Positions 26,999 to 35,392 of a stretch of DNA of 64,000 nt are shown piece by piece. Every line of letters begins with the position of its first letter. The stretch's first letter is position 1. The DNA is from Bacteroidales bacterium (GTDB lineage Bacteria > Bacteroidota > Bacteroidia > Bacteroidales > Muribaculaceae), in the NCBI GenBank assembly GCA_900770215.1, contig CAAGJW010000012.1, positions 62,001 to 126,000 on the forward strand, written 5' to 3'. Both the position numbers and the translations under genes were made by a program. The notes under the pieces were generated by a model. It made no database searches. It was not told the origin of the DNA and was given only the letters and a program-made list of their open reading frames with translations.

Positions 26999-27640
26999 CT
27001 ACCGGCGCGGCTTGAAGCCGAAGGTGAGCCCCAGCGTGACAAAGGCATGGCGGTTGGCCCGCTCCATCAGCTTGTAGCCCGCCGTGATGCGTGCCAAGTT
27101 GCCAATGTGCACACCCACGCGTGGCATGAAGGCCACCGAGCCACTCGTGCCGTCGTCGGTGAAGTTCTCGCCATTGATGTCGCCCCCGGCGCGCTCGAGG
27201 TCGTTGCTGGTCTCGATGTGGCAATAGCCCAGCCCGATGCCGCCAAACAGGGTCACACACTTGCTCACGCGCTTGCGGTAGTCGCAGGTGAGCATCACGC
27301 TGGTCGAGTTGTAGTCAAATGTGCTGTTGCTCGTGATGGTGCCATAGTCGCTGGTCATGGTGTAGCCATAGGTGCGGCGCTCCACGATGTTGTAGGCCAC
27401 CTGCACGCCCAGGGCAAGGGGCACACGGGCAAAGTTGTAGCGCACCTCGCCATAGTAGTCCACGCCCACCTTGTTTTTCTTCATCGCCTCGACGTTGGCT
27501 ATGCCGAAGTTTGGCCCCGCACCAGCCTCAATTTCAAAGGCGTTGTCGCGCGTGAAATAGTTGTCCTGTGCCTGCACCGCGCTGCCCTCGACGAGCAAGG
27601 CCATGAGTGCCGTTGTCAAAAATAAATAATGTCTTTTCAT
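26999..27640 (-). CDS. Outer-membrane beta-barrel protein
   Basis: 213 aa with a clean signal peptide (MKRHYLFLTTALMALLVEGSAVQAQ). The rest is a run of alternating hydrophobic beta strands (FEIEAGAGPNFGIANVEA, KVGVDYYGEVRYNFARVPLA, VTLFGGIGLGYCHIETS) typical of small 8-stranded porin-like OmpX/OmpW-type barrels. It ends ...GLTFGFKPRR and lacks the usual terminal Phe. Function is unassigned; such proteins are common structural or adhesion-related outer-membrane proteins in Bacteroidetes. Confidence 0.8.
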   Translation of the reverse strand: MKRHYLFLTTALMALLVEGSAVQAQDNYFTRDNAFEIEAGAGPNFGIANVEAMKKNKVGVDYYGEVRYNFARVPLALGVQVAYNIVERRTYGYTMTSDYGTITSNSTFDYNSTSVMLTCDYRKRVSKCVTLFGGIGLGYCHIETSNDLERAGGDINGENFTDDGTSGSVAFMPRVGVHIGNLARITAGYKLMERANRHAFVTLGLTFGFKPRR

Positions 27641-27737
27641 ACTAGTGATAGTTAGGAGTTAAACTGATATTGTTTTTTAATTATGTTGTTGAAACTGCAA
27701 TTCGTCAAACAGCATCCATCAATTTCAAACCGCGATG

Positions 27738-27745
27738 CAAATGTA
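27738..27745 (-). promoter_or_regulatory. -7 box for the barrel protein gene
   Basis: TACATTTG on the minus strand, followed by C, lies about 97 bases before the ATG. Confidence 0.6.
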
Positions 27746-27961
27746 AATATTAATTTACAAAAAAAAACAATATTTCACCAAAGATGCACAAACCGTAAAA
27801 ATACACAAACTAATCAGACCAGTCGGGAGACGACTTTCAAGGGCAACAACAGTAAGTTGGTGAAGATAAAATGATCAATAGGGAAAGACTTGAAATCAAA
27901 ACTTTGCATTCCGAATTTGAGCACGGCAGAACTGTAACACGAGTCGAGTTGTGAAAAAAAA

Positions 27962-27993
27962 TTTGGCAGTTTGGTTTCGATTCACTACATTTG
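27962..27993 (+). promoter_or_regulatory. Promoter of the cysK leader
   Basis: TTTG at 27962-27965 and TACATTTG at 27986-27993 are separated by 20 bases. Transcription would start near 27997-27999, about 14 bases before the ATG of the cysteine-rich leader peptide and about 375 bases before cysK. Confidence 0.75.
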
Positions 27994-28011
27994 CAGCGGA
28001 AAAAGAGACAA

Positions 28012-28110
28012 ATGATTAATAACGGATCACATATCAACGTCATCATCGCGCAGGCTGCCACGGCAGACTGGGGCGCAATGGTCGTGTGCAATTGTTGTTG
28101 CTTGTGTTGA
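28012..28110 (+). CDS. Cysteine-rich leader peptide upstream of cysK
   Basis: Short ORF of 32 codons, or only 10 if the inner ATG at 28078 is used. The inner form reads MVVCNCCCLC: five of its last seven residues are cysteine, directly before the TGA. It sits just after a good promoter and upstream of cysteine synthase. That is the arrangement of amino-acid-sensing leader peptides (trpL, hisL, and the poly-cysteine uORFs reported in mycobacteria). Charged tRNA-Cys shortage would stall ribosomes here. The position and content are seen in the sequence; the regulatory role is inferred. Confidence 0.6.
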   Translation: MINNGSHINVIIAQAATADWGAMVVCNCCCLC

Positions 28111-28111
28111 A

Positions 28112-28232
28112 GCGGCGCAACTTGCATGTATCTCTATCTTTTTGTGCAAAAAACTTTTTCTGGATTTTCCCCCTACGATTTTTTCACAACCCATACGCGC
28201 CAGGTATCTTGCAAGTTGAGTCAAGACGCCGC
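28112..28232 (+). promoter_or_regulatory. Long-range stem in the cysK leader
   Basis: GCGGCGCAACTTGCA (28112-28126), which starts two bases after the leader-peptide stop, is complementary to TGCAAGTTG (28210-28218) plus CGCCGC (28227-28232) with an 8-base bulge. The same 5' arm can partly pair with the Cys-codon segment (TGCAATTG..TTGC), so two alternative folds are possible depending on where a ribosome stalls. T-rich tracts occur at 28138-28143 and 28249-28256, but no textbook terminator was found. Confidence 0.45.
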
Positions 28233-28372
28233 ACCAGTCACACACACATTATTTTTTCTGAAACCTGCCTGGGGCGCGTGGCAACATGGCACAATCGCAC
28301 AATGCACACGCACACATTGGCCAAAAGAAATTTCAATCACAATCAATAAACACAATTAAAAAAATCATCATT

Positions 28373-29305
28373 ATGGGTAAAATTTATCAACACATCACCA
28401 GCCTCATCGGCAACACCCCACTGCTGGAACTATCGGCAATCGAACGCGAAGAGAACCTGGAAGCACGCGTGGTCGTGAAACTTGAGTACTTCAACCCCGG
28501 CGGCAGCGTGAAAGACCGCATTGCCCTGGCCATGATCGAGGACGCCGAGCGCCGCGGCGCGCTCAAGCCTGGCGGCACCATCATCGAGCCCACGAGCGGC
28601 AACACGGGTGTGGGCCTGGCCATGGTGGCGGCCGCCAAGGGCTACAAGGCCATCATCGTGATGCCCGACACCATGAGCCAGGAGCGTCGCAAGCTCATCA
28701 AGGCCTACGGTGCCACACTGGTGCTCACCCCGGGCGCCGAGGGCATGAAGGGCTCGATAGCCAAGGCGCAGGAGATACTGGCCAGCACCGACAACGCCAT
28801 CATTCCGCAGCAATTTGAGAACCCGGCCAATGCTGCCGTGCACTACCTCACCACCGGCCAGGAAATATGGAAGGACACCGAGGGACAGGTCGACATCTTT
28901 GTGGCCGGCGTGGGCACCGGCGGTACCCTCTCGGGCGTGGCACGCGCCCTCAAGGAGCACAAGGCCAGCGTGAAGGCCTATGCCGTGGAGCCGGCTGCAT
29001 CGCCCGTGCTGGCAGGCGGCAAGCCAGCGCCTCACAAGATACAGGGCATAGGCCCCGGCTTTGTGGCCAAGAACTACGATGCCAGCCTGGTCGACGGTAT
29101 CATCGAGGTAGAAAACGACGAGGCCATGGAGGGCGCACGCCGCATTGCACGCTCGCAGGGCGTGCTGGTGGGCATCTCGTCGGGGGCCGCAATACACGCC
29201 GCCATCGAGCTGGCCAAGAAGAAAGAGAACCTGGGCAAGACCATCGTGGCCCTGCTGCCCGACACGGGCGAGCGCTACCTGTCGACACCGCTCTTCGACT
29301 TCTAA
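28373..29305 (+). CDS. cysK: Cysteine synthase A (O-acetylserine sulfhydrylase)
   Basis: PLP enzyme that makes cysteine from O-acetylserine and sulfide. 310 aa from ATG 28373 (MGKIYQHITSLIGNTPLLEL). The PLP lysine is Lys47 in NPGGSVKDR, the substrate loop is PTSGNTGVGL, the phosphate-binding glycine loop is GVGTGGTLSG, and the C-terminal SSGAA motif is present. An upstream in-frame extension of 29 codons is rejected because it lies in the untranslated leader. The leader encodes a cysteine-packed peptide, so the gene is probably regulated by cysteine supply. A terminator follows. Confidence 0.96.
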   Translation: MGKIYQHITSLIGNTPLLELSAIEREENLEARVVVKLEYFNPGGSVKDRIALAMIEDAERRGALKPGGTIIEPTSGNTGVGLAMVAAAKGYKAIIVMPDTMSQERRKLIKAYGATLVLTPGAEGMKGSIAKAQEILASTDNAIIPQQFENPANAAVHYLTTGQEIWKDTEGQVDIFVAGVGTGGTLSGVARALKEHKASVKAYAVEPAASPVLAGGKPAPHKIQGIGPGFVAKNYDASLVDGIIEVENDEAMEGARRIARSQGVLVGISSGAAIHAAIELAKKKENLGKTIVALLPDTGERYLSTPLFDF

Positions 29306-29389
29306 ACACACACATATATACAACACATAGCGCTGTTCACCATCGCGCCCACTGCTGGGCACCCATTGTCCAACAGCAGTGTGCAATCA

Positions 29390-29425
29390 AAGAGTCATGC
29401 CTGCGGGCGTGGCTCTTTATTATTG
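29390..29425 (+). terminator. Terminator of cysK
   Basis: AAGAGTCATGCC and GGCGTGGCTCTT form a stem with two mismatches around TGCG, followed by TATTATTG. Confidence 0.65.
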
Positions 29426-29475
29426 TTATAGCATCTTAATATGTATAAAATAAGTTTAAATAGCAACACCACCTA

Positions 29476-29504
29476 TTGTTACATTGAAAAATTTGCTACT
29501 TTTG
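29476..29504 (+). promoter_or_regulatory. Promoter of the efflux operon
   Basis: TTG at 29476-29478 and TACTTTTG at 29497-29504 are 18 bases apart. It drives the TetR-headed operon; the TetR protein probably binds near here, but I see no obvious palindromic operator. Confidence 0.65.
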
Positions 29505-29567
29505 CATTAACAATTTTGTTAAACACATTTGTTTATCACAATTATTAAGCACAAATTGCAGACAAAA

Positions 29568-30203
29568 ATGGCTGAAAACAAGGAAAATAACAAAGAGCAA
29601 GCAATACTGGAAGCCGCCGAGCAAGAGTTCATGGAAAAGGGCTACGCGGGGGCCAAGACGGTGAACATAGCCCAGCGTGCCGGAGTGACCCATGCCATGC
29701 TGCACTACTACTACCGCAGCAAGCAAAACCTGTTTGAGAAAATCATGAACGACAAGGTGCAACTCCTCTTGGGGTCGTTGCTCACGACCATCGAAGGCTC
29801 GGAGGGCGACACGCTCGTCGACCGCATCGTGAACGGTGCACTGGTGCACTACGACTTCCTGGTGCGCAACCCGCTGCTCCCCCGCTTTGTAATCAACGAG
29901 GTAGTCACCCGTCGCCAGTTTCTGGAAAAGGTAGCTCTGCGCATCAGGCACATGGCAGGCGGGGTGGTCGAGAGGCTGCAGCACGACTACAACGAGCATG
30001 TGGCCCGCGGCGAGTACCAGCCAGTAGAACTGGTGCAGCTCGTGCTCGACGTGGTGTCGATCAACGCCTTCCCGCTGCTGATTCCCAACGTGCTCGACAT
30101 CCTGGCCAGCAACTGCGGCTACGAGAGCACCGACGCTCTCATCGAGAGTCGCAAAACCGAGATTGAGAAAACAATAAGGGCAAGAGTCCTTGTAAAATCA
30201 TAA
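29568..30203 (+). CDS. TetR/AcrR-family transcriptional regulator
   Basis: 211 aa from ATG 29568. The N-terminal HTH has the family pattern AILEAAEQEFMEKGYAGAKT, then VNIAQRAGVTHAMLHYYYRS, then KQNLFEKI. The C-terminal ligand domain is divergent, as usual. It is the first gene of the efflux operon, 7 bases before the TolC gene, so it is most likely an autoregulated repressor released by an exported compound. ATG 29568 fits the HTH start, whereas an earlier frame would begin inside the promoter leader. Confidence 0.92.
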   Translation: MAENKENNKEQAILEAAEQEFMEKGYAGAKTVNIAQRAGVTHAMLHYYYRSKQNLFEKIMNDKVQLLLGSLLTTIEGSEGDTLVDRIVNGALVHYDFLVRNPLLPRFVINEVVTRRQFLEKVALRIRHMAGGVVERLQHDYNEHVARGEYQPVELVQLVLDVVSINAFPLLIPNVLDILASNCGYESTDALIESRKTEIEKTIRARVLVKS

Positions 30204-30210
30204 CGTAACG

Positions 30211-31506
30211 ATGAAAGCAATCACAACATCACTTGCCGTGGCAGCAGCCCTCGTGTGGGCCACGGGCATGCAAGCCGTGACACTGGAGCAGTGCCACGAG
30301 GCCGCTGCCAGCAACTATCCCGAGATAAAGCGATATCAGCTGGTAGAGCTGGCCACAGGCTACGACATCGCCAACGCCAAGAAAGCCTATCTGCCTCAAG
30401 TGCAAGCCACGGGCCAGGCCACGTGGCAAAACGCGGTGAGCAGTTTCCCCGACAAGGTGGAAAGCCTCTATGAGCAGATGGGAGTAGAGCTCAAGGGCAT
30501 GAGCAAGGACCAGTACCGGGTGGGCATCGACGCCAGCCAGGTGATATGGGACGGCGGCAAGACACAGGCCAGCATCAAGCAGCTGCAAGCCAACGAACGG
30601 GCAGCCCGCGCCCAGAGCGACCTCACCATCTACCAGGTGCGCTCCAAGATCAACGAACTCTATTTCGGGGTGCTCATGCTCGAGGAGAACTTGAAGCAAA
30701 ACGACGAGAAAGCGCGCGTGCTCGAGAGCAACGCCCAGCTCATGCGCTCCTATGTGAAAGGCGGAGTGGCCACCGTGAGCGACGCGCAGCGCGTGGAGGC
30801 CGAGATAGCTGTCACCCGCCAGCAGCGCCACGGCATAGAGCAGACCGAGCAAGCCTACCGCAAGGTGCTGAGCATCTTTACCGGTCTCGACCTGAGCACT
30901 GCCCCGCTCGAGCGGCCTGCCGACATTGCCGTCGACGACAAGGTGGAGGCCCGTCACCCGCAATTGGCCTATTTCGATGCCCAGAAGGCTGCCCTTGAGG
31001 CACAGCGCCACAGCATCAAAGCCTCGCTCATGCCGCAAGTGACGGCAATAGGCACTGCCTACTACGGCCGGCCTGGCTACGACATGTTTAAGGCCATGTT
31101 TCAAGACAAGTTCTCGTTCAACTTCATGGTGGGGCTGAAAGCAACCTGGAGCCTGAGCAGCCTCTACACCAAGAAGAACAACGAGGCCAAGATCGACAAC
31201 GCCGAACGCGAGTTGAACGTGGAGCGCGACAAGTTCTTGTTCAACACCAGCATGGCAACGGCCGCCAAGCAAGGCAGCATCGCCGCCGGCGAGAAGGAAC
31301 TGAGTGAGGACGACACCATCATCGCTCTGCGCGAGAGCGTGCGCAAGGCCACCGAGTCGAAGCTCAAGCACGGCATCATCGTGCCCGACGACCTGGTGAA
31401 AGACGTGTCGAGCGAGCACATGGCCCGCCTGGCCAAGGCCTACCGTGAGCTCGAGATACTGAAGAACAAGTACGACATCAAGTACACCGTGGGCGGCATC
31501 AACTGA
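30211..31506 (+). CDS. TolC-family outer-membrane efflux protein
   Basis: 431 aa with a signal peptide (MKAITTSLAVAAALVWATGMQA). The two long coiled-coil halves carry the Leu/Ala/Gln heptad pattern (for example VRSKINELYFGVLMLEENLK and AEIAVTRQQRHGIEQTEQAY) and the repeated ...LPQVQATGQATWQ / LMPQVTAIGTAYYG beta pieces of the outer-membrane barrel. It forms the trimeric exit duct for the HlyD adaptor and the ABC exporter encoded next. Confidence 0.92.
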   Translation: MKAITTSLAVAAALVWATGMQAVTLEQCHEAAASNYPEIKRYQLVELATGYDIANAKKAYLPQVQATGQATWQNAVSSFPDKVESLYEQMGVELKGMSKDQYRVGIDASQVIWDGGKTQASIKQLQANERAARAQSDLTIYQVRSKINELYFGVLMLEENLKQNDEKARVLESNAQLMRSYVKGGVATVSDAQRVEAEIAVTRQQRHGIEQTEQAYRKVLSIFTGLDLSTAPLERPADIAVDDKVEARHPQLAYFDAQKAALEAQRHSIKASLMPQVTAIGTAYYGRPGYDMFKAMFQDKFSFNFMVGLKATWSLSSLYTKKNNEAKIDNAERELNVERDKFLFNTSMATAAKQGSIAAGEKELSEDDTIIALRESVRKATESKLKHGIIVPDDLVKDVSSEHMARLAKAYRELEILKNKYDIKYTVGGIN

Positions 31507-31557
31507 AAGCCCCGCACGAAACAACTGGAAAAAACAACACAGCAATAACACGACACA

Positions 31558-32541
31558 ATGAAGACAAGAAATTTTGCGATTTTGACCCTGGCACTGGCCT
31601 TGCTGGCATCGTGCCAAAAGAAGGAGGAGAGCTACGACGCCAGCGGCGTCTTTGAGACCACCGATGTGATTGTGATGGCCAAAGGTGCCGGCCAGATCAT
31701 GGCGCTCGACGTCGAGGAGGGACAGGACGTGAACGCCGGCGAGCCCGTGGGCAGCATCGATGCCACGCAACTCGAGCTGCAACGCGACCAGGCAAAAGCC
31801 GGCAAGCGCCAAGCCGAAGCCAGCAGGGCGCAGACGGTGGCCAGCAAGGCATCGACCGAGAGCAAGAAAATCGACGTGAGCGCACAAGTGGCCTCACTCG
31901 AGCAGCAAATCGCCAATCTCACCCGCGAGCGCAACCGCTTTGAAGCCCTGTACCGAGACAATGCCGCCACACAGAAGCAAGTCGACGATATCGACTACCA
32001 GATCAAGACCCTGCGCAAGCAGATAGCCGCCGTGCGCAACCAGTATTCCACTTCCAACACGAGCATCGACAGGCAAGGTGCCGCCTACGACGCCCAGGTG
32101 CAAGGCATCAACGCCCAAGAAAGCCAGATCGACGCTCAAGTGGCACAAATCGACGACAAAATCAAGAACTACAGCATCACGAGCCCCATCACCGGCACCA
32201 TCCTCAACAAGTATGCCGAGGCCGGCGAGTATGCAGCCCCGGGGCGCGCACTCTTCAAGGTGGCCGACGTGAGGAAGATGATATTGCGCGCCTATATCAC
32301 TGCCGACCAGCTCACCCGCGTGAAGATAGGCCAGCGCGTGAAGGTATTTGCCGACCATGGCACGAGCGGCAGCAAGCAGTACACAGGCACCATCACCTGG
32401 ATATCGGCCAAGGCCGAATTCACGCCCAAGACCATACAGACGCGCGACGAACGCGCCAATCTGGTCTATGCCATCAAGATTGCGGTGAACAACAATGGCG
32501 GCATGATCAAGCGGGGCATGTATGGCGACGTCAAGTTTTAA
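31558..32541 (+). CDS. HlyD-family efflux adaptor, lipoprotein
   Basis: 327 aa periplasmic adaptor. The N-terminus (MKTRNFAILTLALALLASC) is a lipoprotein signal with acceptor Cys19. The lipoyl half begins VIVMAKGAGQIMALDVEEGQ, a coiled-coil hairpin runs from about residue 80 to 205, and the second half is SPITGTILNKYAEAGEYAAPG. It bridges the TolC duct and the ABC permeases encoded downstream. Unlike the adaptor at the start of the window it is lipid-anchored, not held by a membrane helix. Confidence 0.92.
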   Translation: MKTRNFAILTLALALLASCQKKEESYDASGVFETTDVIVMAKGAGQIMALDVEEGQDVNAGEPVGSIDATQLELQRDQAKAGKRQAEASRAQTVASKASTESKKIDVSAQVASLEQQIANLTRERNRFEALYRDNAATQKQVDDIDYQIKTLRKQIAAVRNQYSTSNTSIDRQGAAYDAQVQGINAQESQIDAQVAQIDDKIKNYSITSPITGTILNKYAEAGEYAAPGRALFKVADVRKMILRAYITADQLTRVKIGQRVKVFADHGTSGSKQYTGTITWISAKAEFTPKTIQTRDERANLVYAIKIAVNNNGGMIKRGMYGDVKF

Positions 32542-32563
32542 CACGTCACAATCAGCACCAACT

Positions 32564-33502
32564 ATGCACAGCATCATCAAGACAGAAAACATTGTAAAAA
32601 CCTACAACCACAAGCGGGTGACCGCACTCAAGGGCGTGAGCATGGAGGTGGAAGAGGGCGAAATCTACGGCCTCATCGGGCCCGACGGCGCCGGCAAGAC
32701 CTCGCTGTTTCGCATCCTGGCCACCTTGCTGCTCGCCGACTCGGGCAAAGCCACGGTCGACGGTCTCGACGTGGTGAACGACTACCGCAAGATACGCAAC
32801 CGCATAGGCTACATGCCGGGGCGCTTCTCGCTCTATCAGGACCTCACAATCGAGGAAAACCTGAAATTCTTTGCCACCGTGTTTGGTACCACCATCGAGC
32901 ACAACTACGGTCTCATCAAGGACATCTACCAGCAAATCGAGCCCTTCAAGAACCGGCGTGCCGGCAAGCTCTCGGGCGGCATGAAGCAGAAGCTGGCGCT
33001 GAGCTGCGCCCTCATCCATGCCCCGCGGGTGCTTTTCCTCGACGAGCCCACCACAGGTGTCGACCCGGTATCGCGCAAGGAATTCTGGGAAATGCTCAAG
33101 CGGCTCAAGGAGCGCCACGGCCTGAGCATTGTGGCCTCGACACCCTACATGGACGAGGCCATGCAGTGCGACCGCATCGCCTTGATACAGAGCGGGCAGT
33201 TTCTCACAGTCGACACACCGCAAGGCATCATCACCAGCTACGACAAGCAACTGTGGGGCGTGCACAGCGACAAGATGCACAAGCTGCTGGGCCACTTGCG
33301 CTCGTGGCAATGGTGCGACACAGCCTTCTCCTTTGGCGAGCAATACCACCTCACAGTCAAGCCAGGCGCATCGCAAGAGGCCCTGAGCCACTACCTGCAG
33401 GAGCGGGGGCACAGCCAGGTGAGCATAAGTGCCATTGAGGCTACAATCGAAGACTGCTTCATGGCACTCATGGACCAACCCGAAACGAAAATTGAACAAT
33501 GA
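32564..33502 (+). CDS. ABC transporter ATP-binding protein (first of two)
   Basis: 312 aa from ATG 32564. The Walker A is GPDGAGKTS (residues 39-47), the signature LSGGMKQKLAL and the Walker B VLFLDEPTTGVD, so it is a complete nucleotide-binding domain. A ~90-residue C-terminal tail follows. The stop overlaps the next ATPase start (ATGA). Its partner is probably the second ATPase and the ABC-2 permeases; in YbhF-type exporters the two ATPases are fused in one chain, here they are split. Confidence 0.93.
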   Translation: MHSIIKTENIVKTYNHKRVTALKGVSMEVEEGEIYGLIGPDGAGKTSLFRILATLLLADSGKATVDGLDVVNDYRKIRNRIGYMPGRFSLYQDLTIEENLKFFATVFGTTIEHNYGLIKDIYQQIEPFKNRRAGKLSGGMKQKLALSCALIHAPRVLFLDEPTTGVDPVSRKEFWEMLKRLKERHGLSIVASTPYMDEAMQCDRIALIQSGQFLTVDTPQGIITSYDKQLWGVHSDKMHKLLGHLRSWQWCDTAFSFGEQYHLTVKPGASQEALSHYLQERGHSQVSISAIEATIEDCFMALMDQPETKIEQ

Positions 33503-34245
33503 AAGAAAACTATGTGATCGAGGCCTCAGGGCTGACAAAAAAATTTGGCGACTTCACGGCCACCAACCACATCACCTTCAAGGTGCACGAGGGCGAGATA
33601 TTCGGCTTCCTCGGGGCCAACGGCGCCGGCAAGACTACGGCAATGCGCATGCTGTGCGGCCTCTCCAAGCCCAGCGAGGGCAGTGCCACCGTGGCCGGCT
33701 ACGACGTGTACAAGCAGGCCGAGCAAGTGAAACGGCACATAGGCTACATGAGCCAGCGCTTCTCGCTCTACAACGATCTCACCGTGGCCGAGAACCTGGG
33801 GCTCTTCGGGGGCATCTACGGCATGAAGAGCCGGCAAATAAAAGAGAAAACCGCCCTGCTGCTCGCCGAGCTGGGCTTCACGAGCGAGAAAAATACCATG
33901 GTGCGGTCGCTGCCGCTGGGATGGAAACAGAAGTTGGCCTTCTCGCTGGCCATCTTCCACGATCCCAAAATCGTGTTTCTCGACGAGCCCACCGGCGGTG
34001 TCGACCCCGTGACCCGGCGCCAATTTTGGGAGCTCATCTACAAGGCAGCCGACAAGGGCATCACCGTGTTTGTGACCACACACTACATGGACGAGGCCGA
34101 GTATTGCGACCGCGTGTCGATCATGGTCGACGGCTGCATCAAGGCCCTCGACACGCCCCGCGGGCTGAAGGAGCATTTTGGAGTTGAAACCATGTACGAC
34201 GTGTTTATGGCACTGGCCCGCACGGCACAACGCAGTTCAGACTGA
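33499..34245 (+). CDS. ABC transporter ATP-binding protein (second of two)
   Basis: 248 aa with Walker A GANGAGKTTAM and Walker B IVFLDEPTGGVD. The signature helix is degenerate: SLPLGWKQKLAF in place of LSGGxxQ. Paired with the preceding ATPase, one of the two composite ATP sites would therefore contain a non-canonical signature, a common asymmetry in heteromeric ABC exporters. It overlaps the first ATPase by four bases and precedes the permeases by 7. Confidence 0.92.
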   Translation: MKENYVIEASGLTKKFGDFTATNHITFKVHEGEIFGFLGANGAGKTTAMRMLCGLSKPSEGSATVAGYDVYKQAEQVKRHIGYMSQRFSLYNDLTVAENLGLFGGIYGMKSRQIKEKTALLLAELGFTSEKNTMVRSLPLGWKQKLAFSLAIFHDPKIVFLDEPTGGVDPVTRRQFWELIYKAADKGITVFVTTHYMDEAEYCDRVSIMVDGCIKALDTPRGLKEHFGVETMYDVFMALARTAQRSSD

Positions 34246-34252
34246 AACAAAC

Positions 34253-35362
34253 ATGAAAGTATTTATCACATTTGTAAAGAAAGAGTTCAAGCACATAGGG
34301 CGCGACACGCGCACACTCATGATTTTGCTTGCCATGCCCATTATCCTGGTGGTGCTCTTCGGCTATGCCATCACCACCGAGGTGAAGGACACGCGCTACG
34401 CGGTGCTCGACATGTCGCACGACCAGTACACGCAACGCCTGGCCGAGCGCTTTGCCGCCAACCGCTACTTTGTGTACAAGGGCGAGGTGAGCAATCGCCA
34501 GCAAGCCCTGGCCATGTTCAACCACGGTGATATTGACATGGTCATCGTCTTTGGCGCCAACTTTGCCCAGGAGCTGGGCCACGGCACGGGCGGCAGCATT
34601 CAGCTGCTGCTCGACGGCAGCGAGCCCAACCAGGCAGCCACGCGCACCAGCTATGCCCAGCAAGTGCTGGCCGACTTTGCCCAAGAGCTGCAGCAATGCA
34701 GCGCCACGAGCCAGCAACAGTGCAACATCGTGCCCGTCATCCACCTGCTCTACAACCCCCAGTCGATATCGGCCTACAATTTTGTGCCGGGCATCATAGG
34801 ACTCATCCTGATGCTGGTGTGCTGCATGATGACAGCCATTGCCATCGTCAGGGAGAAAGAGAGTGGCACCATGGAGGTGCTGCTGGCCTCGCCGTTGAGG
34901 CCCATGACCATCATCATGGCCAAGCTGGTGCCCTACTTTGCAGTCTCGGTGGGCGACCTGGCCATCATCCTGCTACTGTCGCGATACATGCTGGGCATGC
35001 CCTTTGCAGGCAACTTTCTGGCCTTCGCAGGCATCTCGTTGCTCTATATTGTGGTGGCACTCTCGCTCGGGCTCATGATATCGTGCTTGTGCAGCAGCCA
35101 GCTCGCTGCCATGCTCATCTCGCTTCTCATGGTCATCCCCTGCCTGTATTTCTCGGGCATGGCCTTCCCCATCGAGAGCATGCCCACTACATTCCAGCAC
35201 GTGTCGGCCTTCATGCCGGCGCGATGGTATGTGAGTGTGGTGAGAAAACTCATGATACAAGGCGTAGAAGTGAAATATGTGCTGCAAGAGACCGTGGTGC
35301 TGCTCATCTCGGCCGCAGTGCTGCTCAGCATCTCGCTTGTATCATTCAAGAAGAGGCTGTAG
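34253..35362 (+). CDS. ABC-2 type permease of the efflux operon (first)
   Basis: 369 aa from ATG 34253 (MKVFITFVKKEFKHIGRDTR). An N-terminal membrane helix is followed by a periplasmic domain and a C-terminal bundle with KESGTMEVLLASPLRP, the loop common to ABC-2 permeases (REKEx7 LxSP). It probably pairs with the next permease to form the pore driven by the two ATPases. Confidence 0.9.
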   Translation: MKVFITFVKKEFKHIGRDTRTLMILLAMPIILVVLFGYAITTEVKDTRYAVLDMSHDQYTQRLAERFAANRYFVYKGEVSNRQQALAMFNHGDIDMVIVFGANFAQELGHGTGGSIQLLLDGSEPNQAATRTSYAQQVLADFAQELQQCSATSQQQCNIVPVIHLLYNPQSISAYNFVPGIIGLILMLVCCMMTAIAIVREKESGTMEVLLASPLRPMTIIMAKLVPYFAVSVGDLAIILLLSRYMLGMPFAGNFLAFAGISLLYIVVALSLGLMISCLCSSQLAAMLISLLMVIPCLYFSGMAFPIESMPTTFQHVSAFMPARWYVSVVRKLMIQGVEVKYVLQETVVLLISAAVLLSISLVSFKKRL

Positions 35363-35392
35363 CCAGCCTGTCAATTCAACAACAACACAGCA

